From positions 1 through 64,000 of the forward strand of contig CAVRUR010000008.1 of NCBI GenBank assembly GCA_963724365.1: a stretch of DNA of 64,000 nt, in the 5' to 3' direction. This document shows, piece by piece, positions 46,956 to 56,136 of this stretch. The position numbers were made by a program, and so were the translations under genes. The notes beneath the pieces are model-generated. The model searched no databases. It was given only the letters and a program-made list of their open reading frames with translations, and had not been told where the DNA came from. How positions within the stretch are numbered: position 1 is the first letter of the stretch; each line of letters begins with the position of its first letter. Origin of the DNA: JALORV01 sp963724365. Its GTDB lineage: Bacteria; Pseudomonadota; Gammaproteobacteria; Burkholderiales; Burkholderiaceae_F.

Positions 46956-48065
46956 ATGATGTCGACACACTTGCGCTATTTCATTGGCATGTTGCTGTCG
47001 ATCGTGGCGACTGTCGTCGTTGCGCCGTGTGCGCTGGCGCAGGCCGACGTTATCCGGGCCAAGGAAATCACCAGACTGTCGCCGAAGGCCTCGGTGGTGC
47101 TCGACAGAAACTGTCCTGACATCGTCCAGCCCTACACCCTGGCCGATAACACTGCTTCATTGGCAATGTTTGGAGCGAAGGAAGCGATATCGGATGTCGG
47201 CGCCCGCCTGCTCGCCAACGCCGGCAGCATCCTGGCGGGTAACCGGCCTTCACTCGCTCCTTCGACCAGCAAGCTCACCGCTTCGACCAAGCTGGCTGCG
47301 AAGCAGCTCAATTGGCTGCCGATGCCCGCCGAAGTGGCCTATGGCGAACGCCTGCATAAGGACGAAGTCGCCATCCTCGAACGCGACAGCAAGCTGGGCC
47401 AGAGGTACTACCCGATTGCCGACAAGCTGCTCGAGGAAGTCCTCGCCAGCGTCGGGCAACCGCACGACTACCAGTTCAAGCTGTTCATCCTGAAGAACTC
47501 GTCGCGCAACGCCGCGGCGCGCCCCGGCGGCTTTCTCTACCTGGACCAGGGATTGATCGACGATCCGGCACAGCTGCCCAAAGCGTACTTTGCGGTCGCA
47601 CACGAAGTGGGGCACGTGCTGCAGCGACACGAGACCAAGGAGCTGCAAAGCAACGTCGTCGACTCGATCTCATCCAAGGATGATCTGATGAAAGTCGTGA
47701 CCGGTTCCCAGGGCAATCCGAATCTGATCCTGTCCTACGTGAAAGTGGAGAAGAACCGCTTCACCCGGCACCACGTCGACCAGGAACTGCAGGCCGACTC
47801 GTGTGCGGTGCGGCTGCTAAGTCGCGCGCTGCCTGACCAGCAGGCGCTCGCCGCGTCGATCAATGCCTTTGTGCAGGACCTGCCCACGCCAGAACAGGCC
47901 ACCGGGCCGACGCCGTCACCGACCGACGAAGGCAAGCTGGCGCGGTCGGTGCACGACATCGTCGATGGACCGGTCAGGCGCCATCCGAATAACGACGAGC
48001 GGTTGCAGAACCTGCGCTCGATCACCGCCGAAATCGGTGCCGGGGCCCCACCGCAACGGCCGTAG
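46956..48065 (+). CDS. Exported M48-family metallopeptidase
   Basis: A 369-residue zinc peptidase. The signal peptide is about 1-29 (YFIGMLLSIVATVVVAPCAL, AQA). The zinc motif is VAHEVGHVLQRH (H216, E217, H220) and the third ligand is the glutamate in DQELQADSCAVRLL (E277). The fold segment GGFLYLDQGLIDDP precedes it as in BepA/YfgC-like M48 proteins, and the domain ends with HPNNDERLQNL. No TPR tail is visible. As last gene of the CHASE2 unit it would act in the periplasm or outer membrane. The family is firm. The role is inferred: envelope quality control or stress-triggered processing. Confidence 0.85.
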   Translation: MMSTHLRYFIGMLLSIVATVVVAPCALAQADVIRAKEITRLSPKASVVLDRNCPDIVQPYTLADNTASLAMFGAKEAISDVGARLLANAGSILAGNRPSLAPSTSKLTASTKLAAKQLNWLPMPAEVAYGERLHKDEVAILERDSKLGQRYYPIADKLLEEVLASVGQPHDYQFKLFILKNSSRNAAARPGGFLYLDQGLIDDPAQLPKAYFAVAHEVGHVLQRHETKELQSNVVDSISSKDDLMKVVTGSQGNPNLILSYVKVEKNRFTRHHVDQELQADSCAVRLLSRALPDQQALAASINAFVQDLPTPEQATGPTPSPTDEGKLARSVHDIVDGPVRRHPNNDERLQNLRSITAEIGAGAPPQRP

Positions 48066-48295
48066 CGGCACCGCCAACTGGCATCCGGGTCAACTCGATG
48101 TGCTCGAGATCGCGCATGTAATCGGGTCGTTACGCAACCTCCGCTAACATCTTCGGCGCGCGCGTCGGCCGCCCGCGAACTCGCCTGACGGTGAGCGCCA
48201 TGCCCAATTGAAATTGCTCGAGTGCCACAGCGCTCCTGCAGGGCGGCAAGTGACAGACGTCGCGTCCGAACCGTCAGAACCTGGGGAAAGGAAAG

Positions 48296-49813
48296 ATGAA
48301 GAAACCGCGCTGGAAGCAACTTGCCGCCGTCGCCGGGACGGCGGCGCTGATCACTCTGCTCGCATCGTGCGGCAAGCAGCAGGACGCGAAGGTGGACAAG
48401 GCCTTGGACAAGGCCGCGGCCGAAGTCCAGGCGAAGGCCGACGCCGTGGCCAAGGCTGCGGAGAGCGCTGCCAGGGAAGCGGAAGCGCTGGCGCTCGCTA
48501 CCGAGGCCTACGTGTACGCCTACCCGCTGGTCACCATGGAGATGACCCGGCGCGTGATGACCAACGTCGAGAAACCGGAAGGCACGCGCGCCCCGATGGG
48601 CCGGTTCGTCCGCATGCGCGAATACCCCAGCGCCAAGTTCCGGGATGTAACGGCGCCGAACGCAGACACGCTGTACACGACCACCTGGCTCGACGTGGCG
48701 AAGGAGCCCTGGATCCTCAGCATCCCGGACATGAAGGGCCGCTACTTTCTGTTCCCGATGCTCGATGGCTGGACCAACGTGTTTCAGGTTCCGGGCAAGC
48801 GCACGACCGGCACGAAGGCGCAGAAAGTCGCCATCACCGGTCCGGGCTGGACGGGCACACTGCCGGCCGGCGTCAGCGAGTACAAGTCGCCGACAGGTCT
48901 GGTCTGGATCCTCGGGCGCATCTACAGCACTGGCACGGCGCAGGACTACAAGGAAGTGCACGCGCTGCAGGACAAAGTGTCGGTGGTGCCGCTGTCTTCG
49001 TACGGCAAGCCCTACCAGCCCGCGCCCGGCAAGGTGGACGCAGCCCTCGACATGAAGACTGCCGTGCGCGAGCAGGTCAACGCCATGGATGGTGCGACCT
49101 ATTTCAAGCTTTTCGGCAAGTTGATGAAGTCCAATCCGCCGGCGGCCGAGGATGTGCCGATGGTGGCCAAGCTCGCCAAGATCGGCATCGTCCCCGGACA
49201 GGATTTCGACGCAAGCAAGCTCGAGCCCGCCGTCGCCAAGGGAATTGCCGGTGCGCCCAAGTCCGCGCAGGACTTGATCATGGGGTGGATGAAGGCAGGC
49301 ATCGCCGCCGGCGACATGAGGCTCGAGAACGGGTGGATCTTCACGACCAAGACCGGTCTCTACGACACCAATTACCTGCAGCGGGCGCTCGTGACGGCGA
49401 TCGGCCTGGGCGCCAACCGGCCGCAGGATGCCGTGTACCCCACCTCCGAAGGACCGGACATCCTGAAGAAGTACAACGGCGAGAAGAAGTACGTCATGCG
49501 GTTCGACAAGGGCCAGCTGCCGCCGGTGGACGGCTTCTGGTCGCTGACAATGTATGACAAGGATTACTTCTTCGTCGACAACCCGCTCAACCGCTACAAC
49601 GTGAGCCAGCGCAACAAGCTGAAGGCCAACCCGGACGGCTCGATCGACCTGTACATCCAGCACGCGTCACCCGGCAAGGACAAGGAATCGAACTGGCTGC
49701 CAGCGCCGAAGGACCCGTTCATCCTGATGCTGCGCATGTACTGGCCGAAGGAGAAGCCGCCCTCGATCCTCGATGGAACGTGGAAGGTTCCGGAGGTGAA
49801 GGAAGCGTCGTAG
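48296..49813 (+). CDS. DUF1254/DUF1214 domain lipoprotein
   Basis: A 505-residue lipoprotein. Lipobox LLASC (C25) follows KKPRWKQLAAVAGTAALITL. Residues 28-65 form a charged alanine-rich coiled coil (KVDKALDKAAAEVQAKADAV). The DUF1254 domain has EAYVYAYPLVTMEMTRRVMT, NADTLYTTTWLDVAKEPWIL and YFLFPMLDGWTNVFQVPGKR. The C-terminal DUF1214 domain reads LPPVDGFWSLTMYDKDYFFV, NPLNRYNVSQRNKLKANPDG and SIDLYIQHASPG. The two-domain family is widespread and its activity unknown. It starts after GGGGAAAGG, 230 bases beyond the peptidase gene, and so is probably a separate transcription unit. Confidence 0.88.
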   Translation: MKKPRWKQLAAVAGTAALITLLASCGKQQDAKVDKALDKAAAEVQAKADAVAKAAESAAREAEALALATEAYVYAYPLVTMEMTRRVMTNVEKPEGTRAPMGRFVRMREYPSAKFRDVTAPNADTLYTTTWLDVAKEPWILSIPDMKGRYFLFPMLDGWTNVFQVPGKRTTGTKAQKVAITGPGWTGTLPAGVSEYKSPTGLVWILGRIYSTGTAQDYKEVHALQDKVSVVPLSSYGKPYQPAPGKVDAALDMKTAVREQVNAMDGATYFKLFGKLMKSNPPAAEDVPMVAKLAKIGIVPGQDFDASKLEPAVAKGIAGAPKSAQDLIMGWMKAGIAAGDMRLENGWIFTTKTGLYDTNYLQRALVTAIGLGANRPQDAVYPTSEGPDILKKYNGEKKYVMRFDKGQLPPVDGFWSLTMYDKDYFFVDNPLNRYNVSQRNKLKANPDGSIDLYIQHASPGKDKESNWLPAPKDPFILMLRMYWPKEKPPSILDGTWKVPEVKEAS

Positions 49814-49827
49814 TCGAAAAGCCAGCA

Positions 49828-49853
49828 CGTTCGGCGGCAAGCGCCGCCGAACG
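49828..49853 (+). terminator. Hairpin after the DUF1254 gene; rest of the gap is empty
   Basis: CGTTCGGCGGC (49828-49838) pairs with GCCGCCGAACG (49843-49853) around AAGC. No T tract follows, so it is a terminator only with reservation. The remainder of the gap to 50214 (about 360 bases) shows no gene or repeat that I can support. Confidence 0.55.
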
Positions 49854-50214
49854 CTGCAGGCGGTGCCGAATTGGAAGTCTCTTGACGGCCATGATCGGCC
49901 GTTCCGGCCCTTCTCACCACTCGATAGAAAGCTGTCCAAGTTGGATGGTGTTCGGAGATTCCAAGAGCGAACCTCGCCCATGACCTCGCGAAGGGCAGCT
50001 ACATCGTCAACTGGCTCCGTGCGAGATAGGGCGCCTGGACCCATAACTCGCGGTCCCAACTCGGCCGGAAGCGACCTTCTTACGGGAAAGTTTGAATCCA
50101 GAAAGCACTCGCTGGACTGGATCTCTCCAAGTCTCCAGTCCAACTGAGTACGCCGTAGAGTTCAAACGTTGCTGCAGGCGATGATGACTGACTTTCCGCG
50201 CCGCCCTAGTTTGG

Positions 50215-51465
50215 CTACTCAGACCGCTGCAGAAACTTCGCCACAGCGAGCGCGCCCACTTGCTTGCCCAGGGCCGTGCCGACCTCGGTCGAGTTGCGAA
50301 AGTGCACTCCGTCGTAGACACGCGCGTTCGCGACTTCCAGCACGAAGTCTTCGACGGTTTTCCAGTTCCGTGCCGAACCTTTGACGAGATAGCTGGTCGT
50401 CGTCAGTGCCGGCGTCGGGCCGGTGCCGATCTCCGCCAGGAGCACAGTACCGACGGCGGCGGCAACAGTGCAGTGCGCGCACGGATATTCGGGGTGCATC
50501 GGGGTTTCGATGAACGGCGTCCACGAGGCGTCCCGCTCCGTCACGTCGTTGCCGTCTAGGTCGCCATTGCGGATCGCGGTGACTGGCCGCCAGAAGTTGT
50601 AGTGATACTTGGCGTCGAAGACGGCAAGCAACGCATCGTCTGCGGCCTGCCACGTCGCCGCAAGGAATCGAGCGTTCTGCGTAACGTCGCGGCCGGGGAT
50701 ATCGGCGATCGAGAGCGCGATCCCGTTATAGATCGGCGGCAGCGTGGCTTCCCAGAAGACGGCGATTTGAGTTTGCTCGGCTGTGCGTCGCGAATTGCTC
50801 TTGCCGCCGAGCGTCTTGACTTCGTTGTAATCGCGCGCCCACAGCGCGGTCGTAAGCGCGGGTGGTGGGACTGGGCGGAATTGCGAGGGACTGGTCATCA
50901 ACCATGGCTTGCGCTGCGGCCAGTGCGGAACCGCGGGTATTACGGTGGCCACGTAGACACCAGGCGCCGTCTGGGGTCGGTAAGTTTCCCCCGCAGAGGC
51001 GCCGTCGTCGACGCGAATCGCAAAGACCGCCGCAGCGGCCTGCTCGCCCACTGCAACGCCGGAAGTTTTGGCTGGACCATCCGCTATCTTCGACAGTGCT
51101 GCTTGGTAAGCGTTTTCGATTGCGGTCTGCTGAGATGGAAGTAGCTTGGCGAGTGCCGTGCGACTGGCAGCTGCGATTGCGGCGTCTACTGAAGCGCCAG
51201 GCGCAGCTTCAAGTTTCAATGCACCGGCCGGATAGCGTTTCGTAATGGCGTTCACTGCCTCGTAGACCGCCGTATTTGTGATAGCCATTGCGCGGTTGGC
51301 CGGTGGTGGCCCCATTTTGGCGCTGACAACGATGTCGCCGGCTTTGGTGTTCCACTCGCAGACGGCGTCAGCCCTTGCCGCCGACCAGGCAAGCAGTGAA
51401 ATAGCCACAACTAAAGATGCGACCTGCTGTTGCTTAGTGATGCGGATCATCGCGATTTTCCTCAA
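50215..51465 (-). CDS. Vanadium-dependent haloperoxidase/PAP2-type phosphatase family protein
   Basis: A 416-residue exported protein (signal peptide about 1-33, ending AARADA). The oxyanion/vanadate site of the family is visible: K286 and R293 in KYHYNFWRPVTAIRNGD, HPEYPCAHC (H331; usually PSAH or PSGH, here CAH) and GVHFRNSTEVGTALG (H388, R390). The long helical N-terminal half (AVYEAVNAITKRYPAGALKL) is typical of chloroperoxidase-like members. Family members oxidise halides with peroxide or act as phosphatases. Replacement of serine by cysteine in the central motif is noteworthy but recurs in this subgroup. The start could be M6. Next to a regulator and a small exported protein. Confidence 0.82.
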   Translation of the reverse strand: MRKIAMIRITKQQQVASLVVAISLLAWSAARADAVCEWNTKAGDIVVSAKMGPPPANRAMAITNTAVYEAVNAITKRYPAGALKLEAAPGASVDAAIAAASRTALAKLLPSQQTAIENAYQAALSKIADGPAKTSGVAVGEQAAAAVFAIRVDDGASAGETYRPQTAPGVYVATVIPAVPHWPQRKPWLMTSPSQFRPVPPPALTTALWARDYNEVKTLGGKSNSRRTAEQTQIAVFWEATLPPIYNGIALSIADIPGRDVTQNARFLAATWQAADDALLAVFDAKYHYNFWRPVTAIRNGDLDGNDVTERDASWTPFIETPMHPEYPCAHCTVAAAVGTVLLAEIGTGPTPALTTTSYLVKGSARNWKTVEDFVLEVANARVYDGVHFRNSTEVGTALGKQVGALAVAKFLQRSE

Positions 51466-51576
51466 GCTAGTGAAATAACGGGACGTGCAATCCTTGTAAG
51501 GCGCAACGCCGCTTGTACCGCGCGGGCTCTTGCCGCTAATCGCGTTCCCTTCTCGGCGAGGGAGGTGGCGCGCCTG

Positions 51577-51864
51577 CTACCGGGTTCTTTGGGTCACGTG
51601 CGTAGCTCGCGCGCGAAGTGCGTTCGGTTCATCCCCCTCGAAGCGCACGTAGTCGCGCATCTGGAGGCCGTAGATCCACTGCGTGCGGGTGATAAAGCGC
51701 CGCAGCGAATCCGGGCCCTGCGCGGCATGCGCGCACGCAGTGGAGTCGACCCGCGAGAGCGGGCGCCCGTCGCACTTGAACTCCGCCCGCGCAGGCGCTA
51801 AGGCCGTGGTCAAGAGAACACTGCAGCAAAAAACCATCGGGTACGAGTGGGTTAAGTTCTTCAT
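51577..51864 (-). CDS. Small exported protein, hypothetical
   Basis: A 95-residue protein from the ATG at 51864. The signal peptide is MKNLTHSYPMVFCCSVLLTT, ALAPARA. The mature part EFKCDGRPLSRVDSTACAHA, then GPDSLRRFITRTQWIYGLQM has two cysteines likely to form a disulfide. No family is recognised. On the minus strand upstream of the haloperoxidase gene with a 110-base gap, and divergent from the regulator gene, which makes shared control possible. Confidence 0.5.
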   Translation of the reverse strand: MKNLTHSYPMVFCCSVLLTTALAPARAEFKCDGRPLSRVDSTACAHAAQGPDSLRRFITRTQWIYGLQMRDYVRFEGDEPNALRARATHVTQRTR

Positions 51865-52104
51865 ACAGACTCCTGTGATTCGATCATTGGAAGTGGTTCG
51901 GCGTGCGCCCAGTCTGTGCGGTGCATTGCGGATTTGCGGTTCTTCTGCGGCTCGCGGGTGTTGGTTGACGATGGATGCATCGTCCGCGCTTGACCGCTTC
52001 AGGGCTATGAGCCGCACCTTAATTGGCGTTAATCGTTCTGAATGTGCAGCGTGTCAACGCCCGATTCGCCGATTAAGCTTGCGCACTTGAACTTGAAGCT
52101 GTCG

Positions 52105-54600
52105 ATGGAAACCGCCACTTCGGAGCTTTGCTTTGACACAGCCCGGTTGGACCTCGCTCAACGTCGACTGCTGATCGACGATGTGCCGGCGCGGCTTGGT
52201 GCGCGAGCGTTCGACATATTGGTCGCCCTGATCGAGCGGCGAGACCGTGTGGTCGGCAGAAATGAGCTGTTCCAAGTGGTCTGGCCGAATGTCGTCGTCG
52301 AGGAAAGCAACCTGCAGGTGCACATTTCCGCGCTGCGCAAGTTGCTCGGGGCGCAGGCGATTGCGACCATCCCGGGGCGTGGGTACCGCTTCACGGCAAA
52401 ACTTGCTGCTTCACCCAACGACGCCGCTGCGCCGATTCCCAAAGCGCACAGCCAAGCACCGGCGGAGTCGGGACCGCTATACGGTCGGGACGAGGATCTT
52501 CGGGCGATCGACGCGTTGATGCAGCGGCATCGGTTGGTTTCAATCGTCGGCGCCAGTGGAATTGGAAAGACACAGCTGGCGCAGGTGATTGCTGCCCGTC
52601 AACGTGACAATTTCCCGAACGAGATCTACTGGGTCGAGCTGGCGCCGCTGAACAACGAAGCATTGGTGATCGACGCCATCGCGCAAGCGCTCAAAGTGCA
52701 GGCGAGCGATGAGCGGCCAGTGCTCGAAACGATCGTCGCTCTGTTGCGAAATCAGAACGTGCTGCTTGCGCTCGACAATTGCGAGCACCTTCTGGATGCC
52801 GCGGCTGGCTGCATCCGCACGCTGCTCGCCCAAGCACCAGGGTTACGCGTGTTAGTTACCAGCCAGGAAGCGCTTCACATTCCCGACGAGTGCGTGTATC
52901 GATTGAGCGGGCTGTCGAGCGATGGCGACACGGCACCCGCTGTTGCGCTGTTCATGGCTCGGGCGCAGGCGGCTGACCCCAAGTTACAACTGTCGGCATC
53001 GAGTCGCGCAACCATCGCCGAAATATGTCGCCGGCTGGATGGCCTTCCACTCGCGATTGAGTTGTCCGCCGCACGCGTGCGCTTGCTTGGTATTGACGGT
53101 GTGCATGCACGCCTCGACGAGCGCTTCCGCGTCCTGACCGGCGGTACGCGGGCAGTACTGAGACGTCATCAGACGCTACGCACTGCGCTCGAATGGAGCT
53201 ACGGCTTGTTGTCACCCGACGAGCAAACCGTATTTCGCCGCCTTGGCGTCTGCGTCGGAGGATTCACACTCGAACTGGCGCAAGCGGTGGCTGCGGATGA
53301 GCGCATTGACCGTTGGACGGTTCTGGACCTGCTTGGCCATCTGATCGACAAATCACTGATCGTCGTTGATGGCGACGAAGTGCCACGCTATCGGATGCTC
53401 GAAACGATGCGCGCGTTTTCGCTGGAGCAGCTTGCGACGAGCGGCGAGACTTCAGCGCTGCTCCGGCGGCATGCCGAAGCGCTGCTCGAGATTCTCCTGC
53501 CGCAGTTCAATCAACGATATCTATGGGGATCGACGACGGAGGCCGAGTGGATACACCACGGGGACGAACTGGATAACCTGCGGGCCGCGCTTGCCTGGGC
53601 CGCATCGCCGACCGGCGACCGGACGCTTGCCTGCGCCCTGGTGGGCTGCAGCCTCCGCGTTTGGTGGATTCATGACCTGATAAAAGAAGGCATCGATCAC
53701 GCTCTACGCCTTCTGCCCGTGCCCGACAATTTGCCAATCGAGATAGAAGCGTCGTTCAATCTGACGCTGGCGAGTCTCGGGTACAAAGTTACACGGCGCG
53801 AGTGTTTCGATGCTGCAATGCGGGCGTCGGAGTTGTACCGCTCTATGGGCAATACGCCGCGCCGGATCGATGCCCTGCTACAGACCGCCATTGTCGGCTC
53901 GCGGTTAGGTAATGCGCGTCAGTCCTCCGACGCCATCGCAGGGGCCGAGGTCCTGATAGATCCGCAGACGCCGTACTTGCTGGTCGCGGGTCTGGCGCTC
54001 GCCAGATCCCTGCACCATTTATACCTCGGTCGGTATGAGCAGGCGATTGCGAGCAGCCAGCAGCAGGCGGCACTTTACCGCGATGCAGGACGCGACTGGG
54101 GCGCGTACCTCGCACAATCCAACGCAGCTTGGTACGAATGCGCAATCGGTCGATTCGACTCGGCCATCGCTGAGTTACTTGTTGTGCTCGAAGCGCTACG
54201 CCGGACTAACGCGCCGTATGGAATTGGCCAAGTCTTGGCATATCTCGCCAGTGCTCACGCGCTGCGCGGCGATCGCGCCGAGGCCTTGGCCTACGGACGT
54301 GAAGCAGTGCCGTACCTGCAACGGGGGGGGAGTGTGGTTTGGATGTTGCTGTGTATCGCGCTTGTCCATGTCCAATCTGGCGCGCTAGACCGCGCAGGGA
54401 GCCTGCTGGGCTATGTCGACGCTGTGCTTAACAGGACGGGGGTGATCCTTTTTCCAATGCTTCGAGACATCCGTGACCAGATTCTGGCGCGCGCACAACC
54501 AGCATCTGGAGAACCCGACGGAGCGCGCAGAGCGGCTGCGGCCGCTGAGTTGACTGAGGAGCAGGCTCTCTCATTGGCGTTCGACGAGGTCGTCGCCTAA
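52105..54600 (+). CDS. OmpR-type winged-helix transcriptional regulator fused to an NTPase (STAND-like) domain
   Basis: An 831-residue regulator from the ATG at 52105; an ATG at 52042 would add 21 residues. Residues about 8-100 are an OmpR/PhoB winged helix (RLGARAFDILVALIERRDRV, ELFQVVWPNVVVEESNLQVH, then IPGRGYRF). A P-loop NTPase follows: Walker A GASGIGKT (149-156), Walker B VLLALDN (219-225), and TSQEALHIPDE and LDGLPLAIELSAARVRLLGI as in NB-ARC/AP-ATPase regulators. The C-terminal third is a helical repeat region (ALARSLHHLYLGRYEQAIAS), TPR-like. The gene is GC-poorer than its flanks. It probably controls the divergent genes. The stop is followed by a gap with no terminator. Confidence 0.85.
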   Translation: METATSELCFDTARLDLAQRRLLIDDVPARLGARAFDILVALIERRDRVVGRNELFQVVWPNVVVEESNLQVHISALRKLLGAQAIATIPGRGYRFTAKLAASPNDAAAPIPKAHSQAPAESGPLYGRDEDLRAIDALMQRHRLVSIVGASGIGKTQLAQVIAARQRDNFPNEIYWVELAPLNNEALVIDAIAQALKVQASDERPVLETIVALLRNQNVLLALDNCEHLLDAAAGCIRTLLAQAPGLRVLVTSQEALHIPDECVYRLSGLSSDGDTAPAVALFMARAQAADPKLQLSASSRATIAEICRRLDGLPLAIELSAARVRLLGIDGVHARLDERFRVLTGGTRAVLRRHQTLRTALEWSYGLLSPDEQTVFRRLGVCVGGFTLELAQAVAADERIDRWTVLDLLGHLIDKSLIVVDGDEVPRYRMLETMRAFSLEQLATSGETSALLRRHAEALLEILLPQFNQRYLWGSTTEAEWIHHGDELDNLRAALAWAASPTGDRTLACALVGCSLRVWWIHDLIKEGIDHALRLLPVPDNLPIEIEASFNLTLASLGYKVTRRECFDAAMRASELYRSMGNTPRRIDALLQTAIVGSRLGNARQSSDAIAGAEVLIDPQTPYLLVAGLALARSLHHLYLGRYEQAIASSQQQAALYRDAGRDWGAYLAQSNAAWYECAIGRFDSAIAELLVVLEALRRTNAPYGIGQVLAYLASAHALRGDRAEALAYGREAVPYLQRGGSVVWMLLCIALVHVQSGALDRAGSLLGYVDAVLNRTGVILFPMLRDIRDQILARAQPASGEPDGARRAAAAAELTEEQALSLAFDEVVA

Positions 54601-54906
54601 CGCTCTATCGAGTGGCCACCCCAAAACCCGGTTCGCAGTCTGCCGCTCCCGTCGAAGGCTAAGCGCCTGCTCCTAGGCGGTTTAAGCGCGACTGCTTTCT
54701 GGAATGCTCAACGGCCCCTTTGGGTCGCGGCTGCGTAAAAACTCCGAATTCCTGCGTTTTCGGTGGTCGGTTTGGTATTCCCTAAGGTGCGATCGTTCAA
54801 TACAGAGCGATCTGAGAGGTCGAGTTCAGCGCCAAGCTCCACGTCGGCACGTCTTTTTGCACAGCCTCGGTCGAACTCAGTCCAATCTCACTCGCGAAAA
54901 GACTCG
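54601..54906. other. Intergenic stretch with a possible insertion-sequence end motif
   Basis: About 300 bases between the regulator and clsB stops. No gene is accepted. GGCTGCGTAAAAACTC at 54727-54742 resembles terminal sequences of some insertion sequences, but no inverted partner or transposase is present, so it may be a coincidence. Confidence 0.3.
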
Positions 54907-56136
54907 CTAGTAATCCCGCCCTCCTGCCAGCACGACTGCACCGAAGCGGACGATGCCGTAGGCGATCCAGTTGACCATCCGCCGCAGCAGCCTGCGGTGA
55001 GCAAATTCCTGCGGCTGGACGCGCCGCGAGTGTTCGTCGATCGCGCTTTCCAGCGCAGTCCGCAAGTCGTGCGCGAAGGCGGCGTCGTAGACGGCGACAT
55101 TGGCTTCGCGCGCCAGCAATAGGCTGTAGGGGTCGATGTTGCTCGATCCCACCGTGGCCCAGGAGTCGTCCACGACGGCGACCTTGGCGTGAAGGTAACT
55201 CGCCTCGTACTCATGGATCTCGACGCCGGCCTCGAGGAACTGTGAATAAAGCGCCTCCTGCCCATAGTGCTGGATCGCGTACTCGATACGCCCCTGCACG
55301 AGCAGCCGGACCCGCACGCCGCGCCGCACGCAGTCGACCAGCGCCTTGCGAAACGTTCGCCCCGGCAGGAAGTAGGCGCAGGCGATCAACACTTCCTTGT
55401 GTGCTGTCCTGATCACCTCCATGTAGGCGGCTTCGATCGCCCGCCGGTAGCGCAGGTTGTCTCGCAACAGCAGCGCCGCGCGTACCCCATCGACAAAGGG
55501 CGGTGGGATCGACTCCAGCGCCAGCGCTGGTGCAGGCCCGGAGCGACCGCGACCCTGCAGCAACTGAAGGGTCCACCACAGCCGCTTCATCGCCAGAGCG
55601 ACCGAAGCCACGATCGGGCCCTCGCACTGCACGGCGAAGTCGAAGCGCGGACCCAGCCGCGCCGGCTCAGGATCCGGATGGTGGTGATCGTCGATGATGT
55701 TGATGCCGCCCACAAAGGCCACCTGGTCGTCGACCAGCACGAGCTTGCGGTGCATGCGACGAAGGAGTCGTCGCTCCAGGCGCCACCAGCGCGTTCGACG
55801 GAAGATGATTACCTGCGCACCAGCGCTTTCGAGACGGGCCTTCAGCTCCACGGCAAAGGCAGCGGTGCCAAAGCCGTCGACAATCAGACGCACGGCTACG
55901 CCACGGTCGGCCGCCGCCGCCAGTGCGTCGCTGACCCGCAGGCCGATGTTGTCCTGGGCAAAGATGTACGTCTCGAGATAAATGGAGCGTGCGGCGCTGT
56001 TGATCGCCGCCAGGAGATGAGGAAAGAACTCGTCTCCGTTTTGCAGCAGGCGGACGCGGTTGCCGCCGTAGACCAGCGGACGCGTCGTGATCTCGAAGCG
56101 CGGGCGCCGGAGTGCCGGTCGCACGCGCTCCGTCAC
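54907..56136 (-). CDS. clsB: Cardiolipin synthase B (phospholipase D superfamily)
   Basis: A 409-residue membrane-associated phospholipid synthase. The two HKD motifs are MHRKLVLVDDQVAFVGGINI (H129 from the GTG start) and YLHAKVAVVDDSWATVGSSN (H316). The second has the full HxKxxxxD. The start at the GTG at 56136 overlaps the stop of the EEP nuclease gene by four bases (GTGA). In E. coli the same pair is ybhP-clsB, which together with the order upstream identifies it. It condenses phosphatidylglycerol or phosphatidylethanolamine to cardiolipin. It ends the aspS operon. Confidence 0.9.
   Translation of the reverse strand: MTERVRPALRRPRFEITTRPLVYGGNRVRLLQNGDEFFPHLLAAINSAARSIYLETYIFAQDNIGLRVSDALAAAADRGVAVRLIVDGFGTAAFAVELKARLESAGAQVIIFRRTRWWRLERRLLRRMHRKLVLVDDQVAFVGGINIIDDHHHPDPEPARLGPRFDFAVQCEGPIVASVALAMKRLWWTLQLLQGRGRSGPAPALALESIPPPFVDGVRAALLLRDNLRYRRAIEAAYMEVIRTAHKEVLIACAYFLPGRTFRKALVDCVRRGVRVRLLVQGRIEYAIQHYGQEALYSQFLEAGVEIHEYEASYLHAKVAVVDDSWATVGSSNIDPYSLLLAREANVAVYDAAFAHDLRTALESAIDEHSRRVQPQEFAHRRLLRRMVNWIAYGIVRFGAVVLAGGRDY

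Noticed and set aside
47735..49663. Open frame of about 640 codons on the minus strand opposite the M48 and DUF1254 genes
   Set aside because: Both plus-strand genes have signal peptides and catalytic motifs; the antisense frame has none.
54727..54742. GGCTGCGTAAAAACTC as an insertion sequence end
   Set aside because: No second inverted end, target duplication or transposase remnant is visible nearby, so it was kept only as a remark.
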